From contig JBDIBK010000021.1 in the NCBI GenBank assembly GCA_039812845.1, forward strand, positions 1 to 40,512: a stretch of DNA of 40,512 bases. Reading direction: 5' to 3'. This document shows, piece by piece, positions 26,241-35,200 of this stretch. The stretch's first letter is position 1; every line of letters starts with the position of its first letter. The translations under genes were made by a program, and so were the position numbers. The notes beneath the pieces were generated by a model that had not been told where the DNA came from, searched no databases, and saw nothing but the letters and a program-made list of their open reading frames with translations. Source of the stretch: JACTMJ01 sp039812845. Lineage in GTDB: Bacteria > Acidobacteriota > Terriglobia > Bryobacterales > Bryobacteraceae.

Positions 26241-28040
26241 TTACTGCCTGGTCCGCGCGATGCCGAGATCGCGCAGCAATCGATCGGGTACGTCGCTTGG
26301 GGCTTCGCACATGAGGTCGGTGCCGCGTGCGGTCTTCGGGAAGGCAATCACGTCGCGGATGGATGTTTCCCCGGCCAGAATCATCACCATGCGGTCCAGC
26401 CCTAGTGCGATACCCCCGTGCGGTGGAGCGCCGTAGCTCAAGCCTTCGAGCAGGAAGCCGAAACGGTGCTGGGCATCTTCCGGCGTGAAGCCCAGAGCGC
26501 CGAACACCTTCTGCTGCACGTCGGCCCGGTGAATACGGATGGAACCCGAGCCCAGTTCGACACCGTTGAGCACAATGTCGTAACTCTTGGCGCGGCAATT
26601 GGCGGGGTCGGTGGTCAACAGGTCGAGATCCTCATCATGCACCGAGGTGAAGGGGTGGTGCGCCGCCACCCAGCGCGCCTCTTCGGGATCCCATTCGAAC
26701 ATGGGGAAATCCACCACCCAGAGAAAGTTGAACTTCTTGGGATCGAGCAGCTTGTGCTTGTCGGCATACTTCTGGGCGGCAAAGAGGCGGAGTTGCCCAC
26801 AGGCCTTCAAGGCTTCCCGCTCCGGCAGATGCGGATCCGGTTCGGCCGCCCAGTTGGCAAGCAGCAGAAGGTCCTCATCCGTAGCGCCCGTAAGCTCACG
26901 GACCTTCGCCATCTGCTCGGGATAATCGCGTTCCAGCCTCTTGGCGTCGTCGAATACGCGAAGATGCTTCTCCAGTCCGAAAGCCTTGAGATCGTCCCGT
27001 TCCTTGCGGGAAACCTGGCCCGCTTTCGGAACGAGGATCGCCACCATCGGCAGTCCATTCCCGCCGATGGGCGTCCCTTCGAAGAGCGATTCCACGCGAT
27101 GGAAGGGCGGGATGCGCGTATCCGGCTTGTCGATGCCGTAAGAATCCATCGCCTCGCGGTATGTGATCCTCGGGAACGGCTCTTCGATCACGAACCCGGC
27201 GGCGGCAAATGCGCTGACGAGCATCTTCTCAATTACCGCGAAGACGTCCGGCTGCTGCACGAAGGACATCTCCAGATCGATCTGCGTGAACTCGGGCTGG
27301 CGATCCGCCCTCAGGTCTTCGTCGCGGAAGCAGCGGACGATTTGGAAATAGCGCTCGTAGCCGCCCACCATCAGCAACTGCTTGAAGATCTGGGGCGATT
27401 GCGGAAGCGCGTAGAAGCACCCTGGGCTGAGGCGGCTCGGGATGATGAAATCGCGCGCCCCCTCCGGCGTGGAACGCGTCATAAAGGGCGTTTCAATCTC
27501 GTGGAAACCTTGCTCAAAGAGGCTCTTGCGCACCGCAAACGACACATCGGACCGCATGCGGATGTTCTGCTGCATGCGGTGACGGCGCAGGTCGATATAA
27601 CGATACTTGAGCCGGCTCTCCTCGCCCACGCTGAGGTCGTCCTCCATCGGGAACGGGGCGGGCTTGGATTCATTGAGGATCCACACCTTCTCCGCCACCA
27701 CTTCCACGTCGCCCGTGGGGAGATTCGGGTTAACCGTCTCGGCGGAGCGCTTCTCCACGCGGCCTTCCACGGCGATCACGAACTCGCCTCGAATCTGCTC
27801 GGCCCGGGCGTGGATCTCCGCCGCGTGCTCGGCGCGAAACACAATCTGCGTCGTGCCGGTGATATCGCGAAGATGGATAAAAATGACGCCGCCAAGATCC
27901 CGCCGGCGGTGCACCCATCCCATGAGCAGCACGCGATTGCCGGCGTTCTCCGCGCGCAATTCACCGCACTTGTGCGTGCGCTGCAGGTTCCCCAAAAAAT
28001 CTAATGTGACGGAGTGTTGGCCTTCGCCGTTGGTGGTCAT
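26241..28040 (-). CDS. aspS: Aspartyl-tRNA synthetase
   Basis: The protein has 599 residues, the usual bacterial length. It charges tRNA-Asp. The anticodon-binding OB domain contains GWVHRRRDLGGVIF; class II motif 2 reads FRDEDLRADRQPEFTQID and motif 3 GGIALGLDRMVMILAG. A bacterial GAD-type insertion lies between. ATG 28040 is chosen for the AGGA nine bases upstream; an in-frame GTG at 28070 overlaps the hisS stop (GTGA) and gives ten extra residues. His44 in WVHRRRD, where discriminating enzymes such as E. coli's have Asn, hints that it may also charge tRNA-Asn with aspartate. It forms an operon with hisS. Confidence 0.96.
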   Translation of the reverse strand: MTTNGEGQHSVTLDFLGNLQRTHKCGELRAENAGNRVLLMGWVHRRRDLGGVIFIHLRDITGTTQIVFRAEHAAEIHARAEQIRGEFVIAVEGRVEKRSAETVNPNLPTGDVEVVAEKVWILNESKPAPFPMEDDLSVGEESRLKYRYIDLRRHRMQQNIRMRSDVSFAVRKSLFEQGFHEIETPFMTRSTPEGARDFIIPSRLSPGCFYALPQSPQIFKQLLMVGGYERYFQIVRCFRDEDLRADRQPEFTQIDLEMSFVQQPDVFAVIEKMLVSAFAAAGFVIEEPFPRITYREAMDSYGIDKPDTRIPPFHRVESLFEGTPIGGNGLPMVAILVPKAGQVSRKERDDLKAFGLEKHLRVFDDAKRLERDYPEQMAKVRELTGATDEDLLLLANWAAEPDPHLPEREALKACGQLRLFAAQKYADKHKLLDPKKFNFLWVVDFPMFEWDPEEARWVAAHHPFTSVHDEDLDLLTTDPANCRAKSYDIVLNGVELGSGSIRIHRADVQQKVFGALGFTPEDAQHRFGFLLEGLSYGAPPHGGIALGLDRMVMILAGETSIRDVIAFPKTARGTDLMCEAPSDVPDRLLRDLGIARTRQ

Positions 28041-28066
28041 AGTGCTTCCTGTCTGCTTGGGATGCT

Positions 28067-29317
28067 TCACTGATTAACGAGGCCGAGGATCGATGCCTCG
28101 TCGAGATCGCTTTGGTCGCCGGTCCGCATATCCTTGACGACGAACACGCCGCGGGAGAGCTCGTCGTCGCCGAGGATCACGACGCGCTCGACAGCTAGGC
28201 GATTGGCCAGATCCATTGCCCGCTTCAGCTTGCCTTCAAAGAAAACTTCCACTGTGGCGCCCCTTGCCCGCAAGGCGCGTGCAAGCGCGAGATTTCGGTC
28301 CATGGCGGCATCGCCAAGGGCAAGCATCGCGAAATGGACTCTCTCTTGCGGGAGAGTGGCAGCCTGTGTTTCCTGCAGGCTCATCACAAGGCGGTCCGCG
28401 CCAATCGAATATCCGATTCCGGGGGAGCGGAGCTTTGACCCGAGCGATTCGGCCAAGCCGTCATAGCGTCCGCCGCCAAGGACGGAGTTCTGCGCTCCCA
28501 GAGCGCCATGGACAATCTCAAATGTCGTGCGCGTATAGTAATCGAGCCCGCGAACCAGCCGCGGGCGCACCTCGAACTCGATTCCCGCCGCTGTAAGATA
28601 GCCGAGCACCGCATCGAAGTGCGCTTTCGTTTCGTCGTTCAGAAACTCGTGGATGGAAGGCAAGGCGGCGATCACCGGCTCGTCTCCGGAGTCTTTCGAA
28701 TCCAGCACCCGAAGGGGGTTCGTATCGGCCCGCCGCTGGTTATCCTCACTGAGTTGGTGCTTCAAGCCCCGCAACTCTTCACGCAACCGCGCAACATAGC
28801 GCGCGCGGCTCTCGGGGTCTCCCACGGAATTGATGAGCAGCTTAAAATCGCGGAGACCCACTTCCCGGAGGTAGGTCACCACCATCTCAATCACCTCGCC
28901 GTCGACGAGCGGCGATTCGGAGCCGATCACCTCCGCACCAATCTGGTAGAACTGCCGGTAGCGGCCCTTTTGCGGCCGTTCCCGCCGAAACATCGGCCCC
29001 ATGTAATACAGCTTCTGGAGCCCTGGGCGCTGATCCAACCGGTGCTCGATATAAGCCCGGATCACCGAAGCGGTGTTTTCCGGGCGCAACGTAAGAGATG
29101 CGCCGTCGCGGTCTTCCCACGTGTACATCTCTTTCGTGACAATATCTGTCTCCTCGCCCACGCCGCGCGCGAAGAGTTCGGTTTGCTCGAATATCGGAGT
29201 GCGGATCTCCGCGTAGCGGAAACGGCGAAACACGTGACGCGCCGTGCGCTCGACGTGATTCCACACGGAGGTATCGGGCGGGAGCAGGTCCCGGGTCCCT
29301 TTCACGGCGCGAATCAA
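28067..29317 (-). CDS. hisS: Histidyl-tRNA synthetase
   Basis: The protein has 416 residues. It charges tRNA-His. Family marks are the N-terminal AVKGTRDLLP, motif 2 PQKGRYRQFYQIGAE, the histidine-binding loop RGLDYYTRTTFE and motif 3 GIGYSIGADRL, followed by the C-terminal anticodon-binding domain. The start is the rare codon TTG at 29317, which overlaps the stop of the gamma-carbonic anhydrase gene (TTGA). The next in-frame alternative, GTG four codons later, would cut into the conserved start. The stop overlaps a possible GTG start of aspS. The tight packing suggests translational coupling. Confidence 0.95.
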   Translation of the reverse strand: MIRAVKGTRDLLPPDTSVWNHVERTARHVFRRFRYAEIRTPIFEQTELFARGVGEETDIVTKEMYTWEDRDGASLTLRPENTASVIRAYIEHRLDQRPGLQKLYYMGPMFRRERPQKGRYRQFYQIGAEVIGSESPLVDGEVIEMVVTYLREVGLRDFKLLINSVGDPESRARYVARLREELRGLKHQLSEDNQRRADTNPLRVLDSKDSGDEPVIAALPSIHEFLNDETKAHFDAVLGYLTAAGIEFEVRPRLVRGLDYYTRTTFEIVHGALGAQNSVLGGGRYDGLAESLGSKLRSPGIGYSIGADRLVMSLQETQAATLPQERVHFAMLALGDAAMDRNLALARALRARGATVEVFFEGKLKRAMDLANRLAVERVVILGDDELSRGVFVVKDMRTGDQSDLDEASILGLVNQ

Positions 29318-29829
29318 AATACTTCGTCCTTGAAGGCTTTTTTGTATTTCACGTAGTTGGAGGCGTTCTCGCTGAATCGCACTTTCTCGTCGTCGCGCAA
29401 TTCGCGCACCACCCTGGCGGGCACGCCCATCACCATCGAATTCGGCGGCACTTTCATCCGTTCGGGCACCAGGGCGCCCGCGGCCACCACGCTGCCCTTG
29501 CCCACCACGGCGTCGTTCAGCACGATGGCGCCAATGCCAATCACCGCATCGTCTTCAATCGTGCAGCCGTGCAGGTTGACGGAGTGGCCGACGGTGACCC
29601 GGTTGCCAATCGTCAGCGGGCAGATATCGTGCTCCACATGGAGGCAGGAATTGTCCTGGATATTGGTCGCGTCGCCGATGCGGATGATATTTACATCGCC
29701 GCGAATCGTGACGTTGCACCAGACGCTCGAATTCTCTCCGAGCACAACATCTCCGATCACCTGGGCGCTCGGATCGATATAACAGGATGAGGGAACGGTA
29801 GGGGCGATTCCCTTGTAGCTGCGAATCAT
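29314..29829 (-). CDS. Gamma-carbonic anhydrase-like hexapeptide-repeat protein
   Basis: The protein has 171 residues. A left-handed beta-helix made of hexapeptide repeats (VIGDVVLGENSSVW; AVIGIGAIVLNDAVVG) is capped by a C-terminal helix. The three metal-binding histidines of the gamma class fit His64 (CLHV), His82 and His87 (VGHSVNLHGC). Family members are either zinc/iron carbonic anhydrases or inactive relatives such as YrdA; activity cannot be judged. ATG 29829 is preferred, with in-frame ATGs at 29850 and 29874 as alternatives. The gene sits upstream of hisS with overlapping stop/start codons. Confidence 0.9.
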   Translation of the reverse strand: MIRSYKGIAPTVPSSCYIDPSAQVIGDVVLGENSSVWCNVTIRGDVNIIRIGDATNIQDNSCLHVEHDICPLTIGNRVTVGHSVNLHGCTIEDDAVIGIGAIVLNDAVVGKGSVVAAGALVPERMKVPPNSMVMGVPARVVRELRDDEKVRFSENASNYVKYKKAFKDEVF

Positions 29830-29916
29830 AGACAGACCTGAACTCTCCATTTTAGCAGAGCCCCCGGAATGCACCCGGAAAGAACGGAGTTTAAAGGCGG
29901 CGCGCGCCTGATGTGC

Positions 29917-30645
29917 CTACGGTTTTTGAAACCAGACAAAGCAATGGTTGCCGAGCTGGCGCGCACGCGGATTGCGGAAGAGAAGCAGGTCAAGATAGCG
30001 CAGCGGGAAGAGCAGCCAGCCAATAGCGCCGTGGACCGCGGGCCGAAGCGGCCTGGGCGCCCAGAGCTTGGCGAATTCCAGCAGAAAGACGAGCAGCGTG
30101 GCTGTGGGCCCCGTGCGCCAGCCGCTTTTCACCGGTTTCAACCCTGGGTTCATCAGCAACAGGGCATCGATGGTGAAGCGGCGGTAATCGCGTGGGTATT
30201 CGTGAAAGGGATGCGCGAAGGGCACCACCACGTGCAGGAAGCCTCCCGGCCTCAGGGTGCGCGCCATCTCAAGGAGAATCGCCTCCGGCCGTTCGACATG
30301 CTCCAGCACGGCGTCGCATTCGATTCGCTGAAACAAATTGTCCGCGAACGGAAGACATTCGGCATCGGCGGCCAAGTCCACGCCCGGAAGAGGGAACAGG
30401 TCAAGGTTGATGTAGCCTTCCGGCCGTGCCCCCGCGCCGCCAATGTACAAGTTCCAGCGCCCCAATGGGGCGTCGATCCGGAGTTCGTCGCGGTTGAGCA
30501 CGTAAGGAAGTGGCGGGCTCACCCAGCGACGCAAGCGGCCGCGCCATGAGCTTGCCGTGCGGTGGCGATAAAGTTCCCGGATGGAGGCGTCGTTCACGAT
30601 GGAGTTTGCGTGGATCCGCATTGCGGTGCGATGGGAAGCGGACAT
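29917..30645 (-). CDS. SAM-dependent methyltransferase (class I)
   Basis: The protein has 242 residues. The methyltransferase core is visible at about residues 65-150: YINLDLFPLPGVDLAADAECLPF, then DAVLEHVERPEAILLEMARTLRPGGFLHVVVP, as in the Methyltransf_11 type. No zinc ribbon or membrane anchor is obvious, although a hydrophobic C-terminal stretch (AIGWLLFPLRYLDLLLF) may touch the membrane. The substrate is unknown; such enzymes next to no glycan genes are hard to assign. ATG 30645 is taken as the start; 30621 is an alternative. It precedes the gamma-carbonic anhydrase gene in the same direction by 87 bases. Confidence 0.82.
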   Translation of the reverse strand: MSASHRTAMRIHANSIVNDASIRELYRHRTASSWRGRLRRWVSPPLPYVLNRDELRIDAPLGRWNLYIGGAGARPEGYINLDLFPLPGVDLAADAECLPFADNLFQRIECDAVLEHVERPEAILLEMARTLRPGGFLHVVVPFAHPFHEYPRDYRRFTIDALLLMNPGLKPVKSGWRTGPTATLLVFLLEFAKLWAPRPLRPAVHGAIGWLLFPLRYLDLLLFRNPRARQLGNHCFVWFQKP

Positions 30646-30718
30646 ATCGCTGCCGCCACTCTCCCATCGCCCGTCAGGATCACACGTTTAGGATATTCTC
30701 GCCAGGGGGGCCCGTGTC

Positions 30719-31972
30719 TCATCGAAGAACTTCGGCGGGTTCTCGTGTCGCGGTTTCCGGCATTCCCGCGATGTCTCCGATTTCAAAGAGATCGACGAAC
30801 GGAAGGGCGAGCGCTCCGGTAAATCCGGTCTCCTGGCCCAGGGAACAGGGACGCAGGATCAGATTGTGAAAATTCCGGAACTCGTCTCCGCTCGGGAACT
30901 GTTCCCGGATCGCCTCAAGCACCAATGGCCAGGCATCCGTAATCGCCCCGTCAATGATTACTACGTCCGCATTCAGCGCCCAAATAACGTTCGCGATGCC
31001 AATGCCCAGATACCGCATACACTCGCGCATGGCTTGAACGGCAGCGGGGTTGCCTTCCCGCGCGAGATGGCAAATCTTCCGAATCCGGCTTTCCGTTTCG
31101 CCGCTGGCCCCGCGCGTCTCATTGGCCAGGTCGTTATACCGGGAGAAGATTGCAGGATGCGCGGCCAGCAATTCCAGGCAGCCGGGGCGATCCTGCGCGC
31201 CTCCGCCCGGAGAGTCGGCGATTACCATTTGCCCGATCTCGCCGGCGGAGCGATGGGTGCCGCGATAGATCTTTCCGTCCATCACGATGCCCATCCCGAT
31301 TCCTTCGTCCACCCGGATGAACAGCATGCAGCGGCTTCCGTTGATCTCCGCGCTCCCGGAGTTGTACTGGGCGAGCGCCGCCGCGCGCACATTGTTTTCT
31401 ACATGAACCGGAAGGCCCGTCTCCGCCTGAAGCGTATCTTTAACCGCTACGCCGTTCCAATTGGCGGCGCTGCCCACTTCAACGACTCCGCTTTCATGAT
31501 CCACGATGCCGCGGACACTCACGCCAACCCCGTGAATCAGACGATCGCATTCCTCCGCCTTCAGGCGATTCACATGCTCCGCCGCCAGTTCCAGCGTTTT
31601 CGACGGGGTTCGCGGCGTCCGGAACCGCTGCGTTTCAATCACCTGCCCCTGCAAGGTCCCCAGGGAAACTAGAGTCTCAAACTGGCGAATATCCACGCCG
31701 ATGGAGCGATGGTAGTGCGGGTTCAGTTCGAGACGCGTGCCCGGTCTTCCGCCGGTGGAATTCTCCGAGCCCTGCTCATGAATCAGTTTGTCTTCGAGAA
31801 GCTCCGCGGCAATGCGGGAGACTGCTCCTTCGGACAACCCCGTTCGGCGCGCGAGTTCCGCGCGGGAAAGCCGGCGGTGCCTGCGGAGAACCTGCAGCAC
31901 CAGCGCGCGATTCGCGCCCCGAATCTGCGTAACGCGCTGCGCTCCCCGAATTTCCGTTCGACGCTGTTTCAT
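30719..31972 (-). CDS. ROK-family transcriptional regulator (NagC/XylR-like)
   Basis: The protein has 417 residues. An N-terminal winged helix-turn-helix (ALVLQVLRRHRRLSRAELARRTGLSEGAVSRIAAELL, shown in two parts: about residues 23-42 and 43-58) precedes a ROK domain with GVGVSVRGIVD, VENNVRAAALAQ and AGEIGQMVI. The usual zinc motif CxCGxxGC is reduced to DRPGCLE, and the kinase Asp is replaced in VENNVRA, so it should be a regulator without sugar kinase activity. ROK regulators sense sugars or sugar phosphates and control uptake genes. It diverges from a large TonB-dependent receptor gene with 257 bases between them, which is its most likely target. No ribosome binding site is visible before ATG 31972. 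Confidence 0.88.
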   Translation of the reverse strand: MKQRRTEIRGAQRVTQIRGANRALVLQVLRRHRRLSRAELARRTGLSEGAVSRIAAELLEDKLIHEQGSENSTGGRPGTRLELNPHYHRSIGVDIRQFETLVSLGTLQGQVIETQRFRTPRTPSKTLELAAEHVNRLKAEECDRLIHGVGVSVRGIVDHESGVVEVGSAANWNGVAVKDTLQAETGLPVHVENNVRAAALAQYNSGSAEINGSRCMLFIRVDEGIGMGIVMDGKIYRGTHRSAGEIGQMVIADSPGGGAQDRPGCLELLAAHPAIFSRYNDLANETRGASGETESRIRKICHLAREGNPAAVQAMRECMRYLGIGIANVIWALNADVVIIDGAITDAWPLVLEAIREQFPSGDEFRNFHNLILRPCSLGQETGFTGALALPFVDLFEIGDIAGMPETATREPAEVLR

Positions 31973-32079
31973 GACGCTACTATCTTGTCACGAATAGGTA
32001 ACTGCGACTTCGCGAAAGCGTTTGTCGCCCCATTCCCCGCCATTTCGCATCCCACTTCCGTATAGTTTGCAGAATTTTC

Positions 32080-32098
32080 TTCTTGTGAGCAACAAGAA
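32080..32098. promoter_or_regulatory. Candidate operator (perfect inverted repeat)
   Basis: TTCTTGT-gagca-ACAAGAA is a 7-base perfect inverted repeat with a 5-base centre. It ends five bases before the -35 box of the receptor promoter and lies between the ROK regulator and the receptor gene. A dimeric regulator, most simply the adjacent ROK protein, could bind here. Confidence 0.5.
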
Positions 32099-32103
32099 AG
32101 TGC

Positions 32104-32132
32104 TTGACCGCCATTGCGGGATTATCTATACT
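32104..32132 (+). promoter_or_regulatory. Sigma70-type promoter of the receptor gene
   Basis: TTGACC (32104-32109) and TATACT (32127-32132) are separated by exactly 17 bases. Each differs from the bacterial consensus by one base. It lies about 100 bases before the start codon at 32230 and is the clearest promoter in the window. Confidence 0.7.
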
Positions 32133-32229
32133 TGCCCCAGTCGGCTCTGTTTGCCGCGACTCGCCAGAGGCGCCGGCATTGGGAATTTGAGGGTTTCGGA
32201 TAGGGTCTGATCAATATTGGAGGTTAGAC

Positions 32230-35200
32230 GTGCATTTTTTCCAGCACCAGCGAACCATTTCGTGGCTTGGCTTGCTTGCCGCCACACTTCTGCTTTCGCT
32301 TACTTTATTTTCGCAAGGAACCGCCACCATTCGTGGAACCGTACTTGATTCCACGCGGGCTGCCGTACCCGGAGCCAGCGTGGTCGTTACCAACGTGCAA
32401 ACGAACATCGCCCGGCGGACGGTCACTTCGGCGGAAGGGATCTATTCCGTCTCCGCTTTGGGCGCCGCCAATTATAAAGTGACGGTGGAGAGCCCCGGCT
32501 TCAAACAGTGGTCGGGAACCCTTCTGCTGCAGACCGGCCAAACCGCCGTAGTGGACGCCACGCTCGAAGTTGGCTCCATTGACACGGTGGTCGAGGTCAC
32601 CGGCGCGGCACCGATCATCACCACGGAGAGCGCCGAGGTGGGCGACGTAAAGGATGCTTTGCGCATCCAGCAATTGCCCCTGAACGGCCGCGACATCACT
32701 TCTCTGTTCTCACTCACTCCCGGTGTGGAGGGTGGCGGCAATCCGCGCGTCAACGGCATGAAAGTCGGCTCCACGGAGATGACCCTCGATGGCGTCTCGC
32801 TCGTCGACCGCTTTGGCGGCGGCATGGGCCGCGTCCAGCCCGCCCTGGACAGCGTCAACGAGTTCCGCATTGAAACCTCCGGTTCCGCTGCTCAGTACTC
32901 ACGTCCCGCCACTGTTTCGCTTGTCACCAAGAGCGGGACCAACGAACTGCACGGCAGCGTCTTTATGACCCACCGGAACAATTCGGCCGGTCTGCGCGCC
33001 CGTGCGCGGCAGGATGGCAACGATGCCCCGAAACTGATTCGCAACGAGTACGGTGCCTCGGCTGGCGGACCCGTGTTCATCCCCAAGTTCTATGATGGCC
33101 GCAACCGCACATTCTGGTTCGCCGCTTACGAAGGCTTGCGCCAGCGCGAGCAATCCTTCTACCGGCAGGAAGTTCCAACGGCGGATATGTGGGCGGGAAA
33201 CTTCGACAATCTTCTCGATGCGCAGGGCCGAAAGACCAACATTTACGATCCGCTCACGACCAACGCGAACGGAATCCGGCAGCGCTTTGTCAACAATCAA
33301 ATTCCAACCGGCCGCATCGCTCCGATTTACCAGACGATGCGCTCGATCACCCCGCTGCCCACGCTGAACGTCAATCCGTTCATCACGCCGAACTTTGAGA
33401 CGGCCTACCCCAGGGTCAACGACGTCTACAAGTTCACCACCAGGGGCGATCACCGCTTCACGGACCGTGACATGCTGATGGGCCGCTATACTGTTTCCAA
33501 TCGGGCCTACTCCCAATCCGGCGGCCGCTTTGGTGCGCCGCCGCTCGGAATGAAGGACGCTTACGGAAGCGGCCGGCAGGATGCCAAGAATTACTCTGCC
33601 ACCGTGCAGGAGACCCACGTTTTTACACCTACCTTGGTCAACGAGTTCAGCGTTGGCATGCAGCGCAACTCCAACAGCTCGGGGACCCTCGCCGACAATC
33701 GTGCCTGGGCCAATGAACTCGGGCTTCCCAATCCTTTCGGCGCGCTCGGATGGCCGACAATCTGTACGGACTTCTTCTGCTGGGATAACGACAACCGCGG
33801 AGATCAGAATCTGACCGGCTATGTGCTCGAAGACAACCTGACTTTCGTCACCGGTAAGCACACGTTCAAGATGGGTGCAAAATTCCGCTACGAGCAGAAC
33901 AACGTGCGCGAACTGCAGCAAGCGCAGGGTTCGGATGCCTTCGAAACTGCCTGGACGTCACTCTACGAGCCTGCCGGCGACGACGTAGCCCCCTTTACCG
34001 GAGACGGGATGGCCACGATGGCTCTCGGACTGCCCACCTACCTCTCCAACCAGAACAATCGCGGATACTTCTACTTCCGCCAGAATGAAACGGGTCTCTA
34101 CTTCCAGGACACCTGGAAAGTTTCCAACCGCCTAACCCTGGACCTCGGTGTTCGCTATGACCGTTGGTCTCCTTATTCCGAGAAGCAAAATCGATTCCTC
34201 GGCATCGATCCGGATACTATCGGATCGCTCTTCCAGGTGGTGACGCCGGGAAACGTCAAGATGGAATCCCTGCCAGGAGCGCTGCCTTCGCAATTGGCAT
34301 CCTACGCCGCGCGTGGGCTCACATGGACGACGGCGGATTCGGTTGGCATGCCGTCGAACCTGGTGCGCGCCGACAACAACAATTTCGGACCACGTATCGG
34401 CTTCGCATACAAACTCACGAACCGCAGCGTTCTCCGCGCGAGCTACGGCGAATACTTCTGGACCATGCCGCTCTCGCAGATCCTGCAATCCATGCGCATG
34501 ACGCCGCCGCTGAACCTGCGTTACACGAACCCGGTGTCCGAACGCGGCGGAGACGGCACTTACGCGGTAAAGAATGTTCCGGCTGCGGACGATTATGTCG
34601 GCAAGGCGATCGTGGATACCAACGGCATTGTGACTCTGCCGCCGACCGCGCAACAGGGCATGGTGCTCGACGGCCGCAACTGGAAGGATGGGCGCGATCA
34701 AAAGATCCACGTCACCTTTGAGCATCAGTTCCTCTCCGACAGCTCCATCCGGATCAGCTATATGGGTGACCGGGGCCGCGATCTGGAACAGCGCTACTCT
34801 CTCAACCAGCGGGAAAGCGAATTCAACTACGTCACCCGTACGGGTTTGAATCCGCCGAGCAATCGCGACCTCATGCGCGTGAACAAGGATTGGACGCTGT
34901 TCGCAACCAACCGCAGCGGCTACTCGAACACGCACTCCTTCCAGGCCGAATACGAGAAGCGCTACTCGAAGGGTTTCGTGAGCCAGTTCTTTTACGCCTT
35001 TACTCGTTCCCTCACGACCAGCGATTCGGACGGTTACAGCAGCGGGAACGGTAACATCAACTCCACGGGAACCGGCATCGCTCAAGTGCCGCAGCAGAAT
35101 CAGGTGCTTGGCAATCCGAATATGAGCTACGACGACCTGCTGCGTTTGGTGTACTACAACAGCGGATACATCCCGGCGCATCGGGTTCGCTGGAACGGCC

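Noticed and set aside
26418..28004. 528-codon open frame opposite aspS
   Set aside because: AspRS on the minus strand is unmistakable; the opposite frame is an artefact.
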